This document shows, one piece after another, positions 7,899 to 14,399 of a DNA stretch of 22,582 bases; the first letter of the stretch is position 1, and each line of letters begins with the position of its first letter. The notes under the pieces are model-generated. The model was not told the DNA's origin and made no database searches. It saw only the letters and a list, made by a program, of their open reading frames with translations. The translations under genes and the position numbers were made by a program. The stretch is from Candidatus Peribacteraceae bacterium (GTDB lineage: Bacteria; Patescibacteriota; Gracilibacteria; Peribacterales; Peribacteraceae): NCBI GenBank assembly GCA_013140485.1, contig JABFSS010000008.1, forward strand, positions 1 to 22,582, in the 5' to 3' direction.

Positions 7899-7975
7899 GG
7901 GCCAGTAGCTCAGTTGGTTAGAGCACCGGACTTATAAACCGGGGGTCGGTGGTTCAAATCCCCCCTGGCCCACCA
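7899..7975 (+). tRNA. tRNA-Ile, anticodon UAU (decodes AUA), CCA encoded
   Basis: Cloverleaf read by eye. Acceptor GGGCCAG pairs with CTGGCCC (7965-7971), followed by discriminator A and an encoded CCA. D stem is GCTC/GAGC. Anticodon loop is CTTATAA with anticodon TAT. The T loop is TTCAAAT. Two stem positions do not pair: A·A at 31-39 (stem CCGGA/ACCGG) and T·C in the T stem (GGTGG/CCCCC). The identity as an AUA-reading isoleucine tRNA follows from the TAT anticodon. An extended -10 precedes it. No T-run terminator is visible before the convergent SulP gene. Confidence 0.9.
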
Positions 7976-8017
7976 ACGCTTACAAGATCAAGGCACGTTA
8001 AAGACGTATCTGTATTC

Positions 8018-9658
8018 CTATCGCAACGGGAATCCCAGTGCCTTGAGAGCGTCCGTTGTACTTGCGAAGACTTTTCTGTCTTTAACCATCTTGGGATACC
8101 AGTCGGTTTTAGAGAGAATAACTTCTTTGTAAGAGCTTACGGCTGTCAGAATCACATCTATGTCGTGTTTCTGTCTGTCCTCAATGATCGCATGCAACGC
8201 GTCCATACCGTCGACATCCATGAAGAAAAGACTGCGGAGACTTAAGATGAGCGTTCTGCATTTGAGATGCTTAATCGATTCTTCATGCGAGGTTGCATTG
8301 AAGTAGGTGAGCTCGCCCGTAAAGCGGTACACGGTGACGTCGCCGTGATCATCGTGCTTACGAATATCCTTGTGCGACGAACGGCCGATGACTTTCTGGT
8401 TGCGATGGAGCGTGATATCGCTGCGACCGGTGGAGAGGTGCTGGACAAATTCCAGGAGCGAGATGGATGCGCCGACGAGAATGCCAATCATGGGATCAAC
8501 GGCGAACGTCAGGACCGCCACGAGCATCGCCAGCCAGAAGGAACTCTGGTCGAAATGGAAAAGCTTTTTGAAATGCGCCGCCTCTACCATCCTGATTGCT
8601 GCGAAGACGAGAATGGCGGCCACCACTGCGAGTGGCAGATACTGGAACCCACGGAAGAGCAGAACCGCGATGAGTAGAACAAAAATTGCATTGATCCCCG
8701 ATGAGAATCGAGACGTGGCACCGCTCTTGGCGTTGAGCGCCGACCGCGCGAGTACCCCTGTCGCAGGAAGACCACCGGCAGCTCCGGAAGCGATATTTGC
8801 GAGCGCCAAGCCCAGCATTTCCCTCTTCTGATTGAATCGCGTATTGGTCATGCCATCGACAATTTTGGCAGACAACAGTGTTTCCAGGACAGCGACAATC
8901 GCGACCGTGAAAACGGCTTTAACGAGAACCACATTGAATACGGGCAGCGTGAATGAGGGTATTTGGATGAGAGTTGCGTGCAATGTTCCATATTTGGACA
9001 GGATAGTCTGGATCGTAAATGAGAGAAGATGGACTTCGGAACAATAACCAATGCCAATACCGATGATTGCGACGATCACCGCTCCCGGAAAACGTTTAAA
9101 AAAATGCGCCAACAGGAACAGTAGGCAGAGAGAGGCTGCAAAAAGAGCGAAGGTGTACATGTCGGTCTGTGCAACGTGCGAAACGGATTCGAGAAAATTT
9201 TGCAGGATACTTTCATGTGTTGGCAGCCCCGTAAGCCCGAGTGCCGCGTTGATCTGGCCAAGTCCTATAGTGAGTCCGACACCAAGCGTAAAGCCGTGCA
9301 TCACGCTGGAGGGGATGAAGATAAGATATTTATCCCATCGCAGAAGATAGAATGCGAAAATCACTACACCTGAGAGAATTGCTAGGGCGGGCAGCATCTG
9401 TGCGCCATTGGCAAGCGCAAAGCTTGCAAGAATTCCCGAGAGAGCCCCCGCAGGTCCTATCACGTTGAATTCGCTTCCGCCGAAAGCGGCTGCGGCAAGA
9501 CCTGCCCAGATCGAGGTGATGATACCCATGACCGGAGTTGCGCCGGAGGCAATCGCCAAAGAGAGCGACAGCGGTACCGAGACGAGCGCCACGGTGAGCC
9601 CGGATTTCCAGTTTTTGAGAATTTCTTGACCAAGTCTGCTCGGTGAAAAGAAAGGCAT
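8018..9658 (-). CDS. SulP family anion transporter with STAS domain
   Basis: 546 aa. Polytopic inner-membrane transporter of the SLC26/SulP family (sulfate, bicarbonate or similar anions). The N-terminal half has the family pattern GLTVALVSVPLSLSLAIASG, a FGGSEFNVIGPAGALSG segment and around 10-12 hydrophobic helices to residue ~415. A cytoplasmic STAS domain occupies about residues 440-546 (DVTVYRFTGELTYFNA, LILSLRSLFFMDVDG). In the STAS motif the position often held by Ser/Thr (D-x-S/T-G) is Asp (MDVDG). The substrate cannot be told from sequence; bicarbonate and sulfate are both possible. No Shine-Dalgarno or convincing -10 is seen at the ATG. The gene stands alone, convergent with tRNA-Ile. 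Confidence 0.93.
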   Translation of the reverse strand: MPFFSPSRLGQEILKNWKSGLTVALVSVPLSLSLAIASGATPVMGIITSIWAGLAAAAFGGSEFNVIGPAGALSGILASFALANGAQMLPALAILSGVVIFAFYLLRWDKYLIFIPSSVMHGFTLGVGLTIGLGQINAALGLTGLPTHESILQNFLESVSHVAQTDMYTFALFAASLCLLFLLAHFFKRFPGAVIVAIIGIGIGYCSEVHLLSFTIQTILSKYGTLHATLIQIPSFTLPVFNVVLVKAVFTVAIVAVLETLLSAKIVDGMTNTRFNQKREMLGLALANIASGAAGGLPATGVLARSALNAKSGATSRFSSGINAIFVLLIAVLLFRGFQYLPLAVVAAILVFAAIRMVEAAHFKKLFHFDQSSFWLAMLVAVLTFAVDPMIGILVGASISLLEFVQHLSTGRSDITLHRNQKVIGRSSHKDIRKHDDHGDVTVYRFTGELTYFNATSHEESIKHLKCRTLILSLRSLFFMDVDGMDALHAIIEDRQKHDIDVILTAVSSYKEVILSKTDWYPKMVKDRKVFASTTDALKALGFPLR

Positions 9659-9992
9659 AAAGAGCGGCTGAGAAAGTAGAAAATGAAGGACCCCTGCTCA
9701 TCAAGATTGTTGATGATGTGGTAGTTTGGACCGAGTATACCTCAGACCACAGAGTAATTCTTCCTACACATCCTGTATCTCGATAGAAGTGCGATTGCTA
9801 GTGGCAGAATTGGACGAATATAGTAATCAAAAGCCGCCATACTCGTCATAGCAGCCAGAAAGAAGCTCGTGATGACTGGGATTTTCAGTTATATCCCTAG
9901 TTTTCTTCATATTTTCTCCGATTCGGTGAATTTTGGAATTCTGGCTCTGGCTTTGGGTCCGCTCTGTATGCCAGACTCCACCTCCTACCTGC
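9659..9992. other. Intergenic region between SulP and DUF4331 genes
   Basis: About 330 bp without a credible gene. An imperfect inverted GTGGT/ACCAC pair spans 9718-9753. The only plausible promoter seen is the plus-strand candidate at 9795-9824. The DUF4331 frame is open back to 9933, but those extra residues do not look like a signal peptide. Confidence 0.5.
9795..9824 (+). promoter_or_regulatory. Possible promoter for DUF4331 gene
   Basis: TTGCTA (9795-9800), 18-bp spacer, TATAGT (9819-9824). The -35 hexamer is the same as in the two strong small-protein promoters at 18943 and 19943. It would give a leader of roughly 160 nt. Confidence 0.3.
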
Positions 9993-12512
9993 ATGAACCG
10001 GTTTTACTTCCTTCATTTATTTCTTATGTTGTTCCTCCCCCAGAAACACCTTCACAGGAAACACAAAACACTGTCGATGCTCCTGACGCTCCTCGTCGCA
10101 GTTTTTATGCCGTTACTCAGTGCACCGGGTGCCGCGTTTGCCTCGTCCCACCGGGAAGCGCCTTTCATCAGTGAGGATCCGCTCTCCGATAACACCGACG
10201 TCTACGCGTTCGTCAGTCCGGACAAGCCGGACACGGTGACGCTCATCGCGTCGTTCAATCCGTTTGAGGAACCCGCCGGCGGGCCGAACTTCTTCAAATT
10301 CGGCGACAACGTCACGTACAACATCAATGTCGACAACAACGGCGACGCCGTGGCGGATATCGTCTACAAGCTCCGCTTCAAGTCGTACACCGTTAATCCC
10401 AATACATTCCTCTACAGCACCGGACCGATAACGTCGCTGACCGATCCGGATTTCAACGTGCGCCAGACGTATACGCTCACGAGAATCGAAAACGGAGTGA
10501 GCACCGTTCTGGGCACGAACGTGCCGGTTCCGCCGGTCAACGTCGGTCCGCAATCGACGCCCAACTACGCCGCTCTGTCCAACGCTGCCGTCACGTCCGT
10601 GGGTACGGACATGAAGGTGTTCGCCGGACAAGTCGACGATCCGTTCTTCGTGGAACTCGGCGGTGTGTTTGACCTGCTGAAAATTCGCGTCCCGCCCGGC
10701 GACACCGGCGGGGGAGTCGACGGATTGAAGGGATACAACAACCAGTCCATCGCCATCCAAGTGCCCATCAACCAACTGACGAGCAACCACACGCGTCCCA
10801 CGAACTCGGCCGATCCCGCAGCGGTGATCGGCGTCTGGTCGACGACCAGCCGTCCCGAGAACACGATTCTGCGCAATTCCACCGCCGGCCCGCATACGTA
10901 CTTCGGTCCCGAAATCCAGATTTCCCGGCTCGGCATGCCGCTCGTGAACGAAGTCGTCATTCCGTTGCTGAAGAAAGACGTCTTTAACAACTCGAAGCCG
11001 GCCGATGACGGGCAGTTCGCAAACTTCGTCACGAATCCGGAATTAGGCGTTCTGCTCAATGCTCTCTACGGCATTGTCGTTCCGCCGCAGGGGAACTTCG
11101 GCACCGCCAACCAGCGCGATGATCTGATCGCGATCTTCCTCACCGGCATTGCCGGCCTCAACCAGCCGCCCAGCGTGGTTCCGTCTGAGCAAATGCGCTT
11201 GAACGTGGCCATCGCCCCGACCGCCAGCCCCAACCGCCTCGGCGTGCTTGGCGGCGACAGCCAAGGGTATCCCAACGGCCGCAGACTCGCGGATGACGTG
11301 ACGGATATTTCGTTGCGTGCAGTCGCAGGAGCCGCGTACCCCCTGTTTCATCCGAGCTTCGTCGTCGACCCGGTCGGCGCGCGTCTGGGTGACGGCGTCG
11401 ATACGAACGACGCTGCATTCCGCTGCACGTTTCCGTACCTCGCACTTCCGTGGTCGGGCTATGACAGCGTCCCGCATGGAGTGGGCGGAAACGTCGTGAG
11501 CCCGTCATGCGTTCCCGGCAGTTCTTCATCGTCGTCCACGTCCTCGTCCTCGACCTCGACCTCCTCTTCTTCCTCGTCCAGCAGCAGCGTCGCGGGAGGA
11601 GCGATTCAGTTGGCGGGTCACCCCCAGGTGAATCAGGGCGCACAATTGCCCTACAACGTGAGCGTGCAGAACACGGGCCCGAACCCCATGGCCGTGAGCG
11701 TGACCTTCCCCGTTCCGATGGACAGCACGTTTACCGTCGCAACCGACGCGACCTGTTCCTCGTCCTCCGGCGTCGTCACGTGCACCCAGCCCACCCTCGC
11801 GGGCAACAGCTCGACGGGCTTTAACGTGTTCTTCACCGTCAATGCGCCGTGCGGATCGAACGTGACCGGCACTGCGACTCTCAACGGCTCTGTCATCAGT
11901 AACACGGCGACGACGCTCGTAACGTGCTCGGGCAGCAGTTCCAGCACGACAAGCAGTTCGGTTGTGAGCTCAAGTTCCAGCTCATCCTCTGCATCGACCT
12001 CTTCGTCTTCGTCCTCCTCATCTTCCTCCAGCTCGTCCTCTTCCTCGACGTCGTCCAGCAGCAGCGTCGCTGGAGGAGCGATTCAGTTGGCGGGTCACCC
12101 CCAGGTGAATCAGGGCAAGCAATTGCCCTACAACGTGAGCGTGCAAAACACCGGACCGAATCCCATGGCGGTGAGCGTCAGTATCCCGGTTCCCTCGAGT
12201 AGCACATTTGTGAACGCAACCGACGGCAGCTGTTCCGTCTCCAGCGGCGTCGTCACCTGCGTGCTGCCGAACCTTGCAGCCAGCGGTTCAACCGGCTTTG
12301 ACATGTTCTTCGTCGTCAACGCTCCCTGCGCAACGAATGTTACCGGCACCGCGACTCTCAACGGCACGGTGACCAGCAACACGGTCACGACACTAGTGAC
12401 CTGCCCGAGCGCATCGGCACCCTCATCCGTTCTCCAGACCGCCTGGCAGCGCATGATGAATGCCATTCTCGGTTTGATCGTTGAACCGACTCAGACCATC
12501 GCGAAATTGTAA
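9993..12512 (+). CDS. Exported DUF4331 protein with poly-Ser linkers and two DUF11-like repeats
   Basis: 839 aa from ATG 9993 (ATGs at 10026 and 10077 are alternatives). Basic residues and a hydrophobic stretch end in GAAFA, a likely signal peptidase site just before SSHREAP. DUF4331 follows (about residues 51-508), with its conserved opening SSHREAP...DNTDVYAFVSPDKPDTV and EPAGGPNFFKFGDNV; the function of this family is unknown. Then come Ser/Thr linker 1 (~509-531), a ~114-residue repeat like DUF11 adhesin-type domains, Ser linker 2 (~646-690), a second repeat, and a C-terminal segment with a hydrophobic helix (NAILGLIV). The two repeats are close at DNA level with a 477-bp period. Each carries Cys pairs (ATC..VVTC, NAPC, TLVTC) that may form disulfides. 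Probably a long cell-surface protein. A strong terminator follows. Confidence 0.88.
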   Translation: MNRFYFLHLFLMLFLPQKHLHRKHKTLSMLLTLLVAVFMPLLSAPGAAFASSHREAPFISEDPLSDNTDVYAFVSPDKPDTVTLIASFNPFEEPAGGPNFFKFGDNVTYNINVDNNGDAVADIVYKLRFKSYTVNPNTFLYSTGPITSLTDPDFNVRQTYTLTRIENGVSTVLGTNVPVPPVNVGPQSTPNYAALSNAAVTSVGTDMKVFAGQVDDPFFVELGGVFDLLKIRVPPGDTGGGVDGLKGYNNQSIAIQVPINQLTSNHTRPTNSADPAAVIGVWSTTSRPENTILRNSTAGPHTYFGPEIQISRLGMPLVNEVVIPLLKKDVFNNSKPADDGQFANFVTNPELGVLLNALYGIVVPPQGNFGTANQRDDLIAIFLTGIAGLNQPPSVVPSEQMRLNVAIAPTASPNRLGVLGGDSQGYPNGRRLADDVTDISLRAVAGAAYPLFHPSFVVDPVGARLGDGVDTNDAAFRCTFPYLALPWSGYDSVPHGVGGNVVSPSCVPGSSSSSSTSSSSTSTSSSSSSSSSVAGGAIQLAGHPQVNQGAQLPYNVSVQNTGPNPMAVSVTFPVPMDSTFTVATDATCSSSSGVVTCTQPTLAGNSSTGFNVFFTVNAPCGSNVTGTATLNGSVISNTATTLVTCSGSSSSTTSSSVVSSSSSSSSASTSSSSSSSSSSSSSSSSTSSSSSVAGGAIQLAGHPQVNQGKQLPYNVSVQNTGPNPMAVSVSIPVPSSSTFVNATDGSCSVSSGVVTCVLPNLAASGSTGFDMFFVVNAPCATNVTGTATLNGTVTSNTVTTLVTCPSASAPSSVLQTAWQRMMNAILGLIVEPTQTIAKL
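11574..11927 (+). repeat. Repeat unit 1 in DUF4331 protein gene
   Basis: Encodes the tail of Ser linker 1 and the first DUF11-like domain. Matches 12051-12404 at an offset of 477 bp; the first ~110 bp differ at only a handful of positions and identity falls toward the 3' part. Confidence 0.85.
12051..12404 (+). repeat. Repeat unit 2 in DUF4331 protein gene
   Basis: Second copy of the unit at 11574-11927, preceded by the longer poly-Ser linker (about 11931-12066). Likely arose by tandem duplication inside the gene. Confidence 0.85.
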
Positions 12513-12537
12513 AAAGGCATCGTCTGCATCGCCTACG

Positions 12538-12578
12538 AAAAGCGTCATGCGTCTCGCGAGAGACCCGTGGCGCTTTTT
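12538..12578. terminator. Rho-independent terminator shared by convergent genes
   Basis: A stem of about 17 bp with one mismatch and two G-U pairs closes on a GCGA tetraloop (GTCTC GCGA GAGAC at the apex), flanked by AAAA on the left and TTTTT on the right. It can act in both directions. The TGA of the minus-strand Cys-rich gene (12545-12547) lies inside the stem. Confidence 0.75.
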
Positions 12579-12859
12579 GAAGCGCCCGACGGTCCGGCCT
12601 TCCAGTTACAGGCTTCTTTGCATTTGGTGCAGTACTGCTCGCCGCTGTCATGCTGCTCGCCGCTGACGCACGGCGCATTGCAGCAACCCGAAAGAATGCG
12701 CGCACGCAAATCGTTCGGCAGTTTTCTCCGCTCGCCGATGGCCATGTGCTTGGGGCAGTACGGCTTCCCTTTGGTGGGCTTGCCGCAGCCGTTAATCGGG
12801 CAGTTTTCGCGGTTTTTTTGGTGAATACAAAGTGGAGAATGAACCCGCAAGATGCGCAT
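12545..12859 (-). CDS. Small Cys-rich, probably zinc-binding protein
   Basis: 104 aa from ATG 12859; a GTG at 12865 is also possible. Two Cys/His clusters are visible: CPINGC...YCPKH (C-x4-C...C-x2-H) around residues 20-40, and GCCNAPC...YCTKCKEAC (CC-x3-C...C-x2-C-x3-C) around 57-86. They are joined by a basic segment (GERRKLPNDLRARIL). This spacing suggests two zinc-binding modules. The first resembles the Cys/His motif of GcrA-like regulators, but I cannot assign it to that family. The Lys/Ser-rich C-terminus overlaps the shared terminator. It is convergent with the DUF4331 gene. The N-terminal ~18 residues are uncertain, and translation may begin later. Confidence 0.65.
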   Translation of the reverse strand: MRILRVHSPLCIHQKNRENCPINGCGKPTKGKPYCPKHMAIGERRKLPNDLRARILSGCCNAPCVSGEQHDSGEQYCTKCKEACNWKAGPSGASKSATGLSRDA

Positions 12860-12981
12860 GACCACCGTACGCCCGTTTCTTGATTTTTCCTAATAAACGA
12901 CGTGAAAAGATGGCTTTCTTCTGCGCAATAGCCTACGATGACTTGTCTTTATAGACACTTTTATTTTTTCTACTCTCTTTC

Positions 12982-13254
12982 ATGGCTACAGGCACTATTA
13001 AAACGAAGACCGACAAAGGGTTCGGATTTATCGCAGTCGACGGATCGGCTGATGTATTTTTTCACCACAGCGCCTGCAACGGCCAGTATGACAACTTGCA
13101 GATCGGCGAATCGGTGCAATTCGACATCGAAGACGGGCCCAAGGGTCCGAAGGCTTCCAACGTCGTCGCTGCCAAGGGCGGTGCGACGTCCAAATCGTCC
13201 GGTGGCGCTTCCAGCGACGCCGACGCCGAGGTCCAGGCAGATATGGCTGCGTAA
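12982..13254 (+). CDS. Cold-shock domain protein
   Basis: 90 aa. The first ~62 residues are a cold-shock domain that binds single-stranded nucleic acid, with RNP1-like KGFGFI and RNP2-like DVFFHHS. The family acts as RNA chaperone or translation regulator. The last ~25 residues are a low-complexity Gly/Ala/Ser/Asp tail, longer than in compact ~67-aa CspA proteins. TACTCT lies 5 bp before the ATG, so the message may be leaderless, unlike the long leader of enteric cspA. A small inverted repeat TGTCT-TTAT-AGACA sits at 12944-12957. A terminator follows 8 bp after the stop. Confidence 0.95.
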   Translation: MATGTIKTKTDKGFGFIAVDGSADVFFHHSACNGQYDNLQIGESVQFDIEDGPKGPKASNVVAAKGGATSKSSGGASSDADAEVQADMAA

Positions 13255-13262
13255 TTGACCCG

Positions 13263-13303
13263 ATACCCCGTGAAGCGCGAGTGCGCGACGCGGGGTATTT
13301 TTT
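13263..13303 (+). terminator. Rho-independent terminator of cold-shock gene
   Basis: Outer stem ATACCCCG/CGGGGTAT with a nested GCGC-GAGT-GCGC hairpin in the loop, followed by a run of T. On the minus strand there is no T-run, so it serves only the plus-strand gene. Confidence 0.8.
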
Positions 13304-13309
13304 AAACGC

Positions 13310-14299
13310 TTACATTTTGCCTGTCCGCCTCAATTCTTCCGCCAACTCATCGAGAGCGCGTTGGTCTTGGGGAAAAGCGAAATAGGACATGCCGCCTCCG
13401 ATGACGGTGCGCCCTGCATCGATGAATTCCACTTGCACGGGAAGGGTATTGAACCGCTTTTTTGTCGGCTTCACGGCGTCATGATGGAATTTAACACGCA
13501 CGCGCGCAACCGCAGATATTTCCGGAAGTGAAAAGTTTTGGACACCCAGAAACAAACCCCCTCCGCCTGCGTACTTCTTGCTCTCCTCACTCGCGACAGC
13601 CGCACAGTTCAGTAAATCGATCACGGTGGACATCTGCATCCCGGGGCGCTCTGCGCTGTATCCGCTGAGATTCTCGCATTGTCCAAGCGGAAATTCGTTC
13701 CATCCCGCTTTATTCACCTTAACGCGGTGCCTGCTGTGTTGAAACATCTTGTCGGCGACCGGATTTCTGGCACTGCTTCTGTGGATCGGCTCTCCGTTGC
13801 CATCGCCTTTTACATGCAGCTTGCGGTCTTCACTCGTGGAAAGCGTGGCCGTCATAAGGGATTCCGCGGTCTGCTCCGGTTTGAAGGCGTCAAAACTCGC
13901 GGTGATACGCATGTTCTCGCGAATGATCGACTGCCATCGTACCGAATCCATCGCGGTAAGTTTCTCACCGTCACGCAGCAGACGCTCCACAAAAATTCCC
14001 ACAGGAAGAAGCGTGTCTCCGCCATGCACATATTGAGTGCTCCAGTCGGTCATAAATAAATCCGTGTCTGCCTGCCACACCCCATTACCAACGGGTTGTG
14101 ATTCCTTCAACGAATCTTTGGTGATGTCTCGTGTGTCATTGGACTGACCCATGATCTGCCGCAATCTCATCATTTTCTTCACGAGATTTTCCAGAACCGC
14201 AGTATGAAAGTACGTATCCAAATCACCGGTCGGAATCCTGATAATTTCAAGGTCACAGTCACCGTCGCCGTCGATATCTGTACTTTCCTTCTTAGCCAT
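13310..14299 (-). CDS. Hypothetical protein with DxDGDGDxD motif
   Basis: 329 aa, family not recognised. Near the N-terminus is DIDGDGDCD (about residues 8-16), a pattern seen in calcium-binding loops and dockerin/thrombospondin-type repeats; a single copy is weak evidence for metal binding. No signal peptide or membrane segment is visible. The body is a mix of helices (residues ~28-50) and likely beta strands (SAVARVRVKFHHD, LPVQVEFIDAG) and ends in a charged helix. A TGATACATT extended -10 lies 6 bp before the ATG, predicting leaderless expression. The gene is divergent from the ABC exporter across 100 bp and convergent with the cold-shock gene. Composition matches the chromosome, so it does not look newly acquired. 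Confidence 0.8.
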   Translation of the reverse strand: MAKKESTDIDGDGDCDLEIIRIPTGDLDTYFHTAVLENLVKKMMRLRQIMGQSNDTRDITKDSLKESQPVGNGVWQADTDLFMTDWSTQYVHGGDTLLPVGIFVERLLRDGEKLTAMDSVRWQSIIRENMRITASFDAFKPEQTAESLMTATLSTSEDRKLHVKGDGNGEPIHRSSARNPVADKMFQHSRHRVKVNKAGWNEFPLGQCENLSGYSAERPGMQMSTVIDLLNCAAVASEESKKYAGGGGLFLGVQNFSLPEISAVARVRVKFHHDAVKPTKKRFNTLPVQVEFIDAGRTVIGGGMSYFAFPQDQRALDELAEELRRTGKM

Positions 14300-14305
14300 A
14301 TTAGA

Positions 14306-14314
14306 AATGTATCA
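14306..14314 (-). promoter_or_regulatory. Extended -10 for 13310-14299 gene (leaderless)
   Basis: Minus-strand TGATACATT ends 6 bp before the ATG at 14299; identical to the element before gap. Confidence 0.45.
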
Positions 14315-14386
14315 GAATTTTTGTCAAATGCACGGGTTTTTTGAGAATTTGCATCTTTTTCCGTAACACGAAGCCAAAAACGGCGT

Positions 14387-14392
14387 TATTCT
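14387..14392 (+). promoter_or_regulatory. -10 box for ABC exporter gene (leaderless)
   Basis: TATTCT ends 7 bp before the ATG at 14400; no Shine-Dalgarno and no clear -35. Confidence 0.4.
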
Positions 14393-14399
14393 GTTAGCA

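Noticed and set aside
11931..12066. TCC/TCG-rich tract considered as a microsatellite or CRISPR-like repeat
   Set aside because: It is a poly-serine linker in frame within the DUF4331 protein; codons vary and there are no regular spacers.
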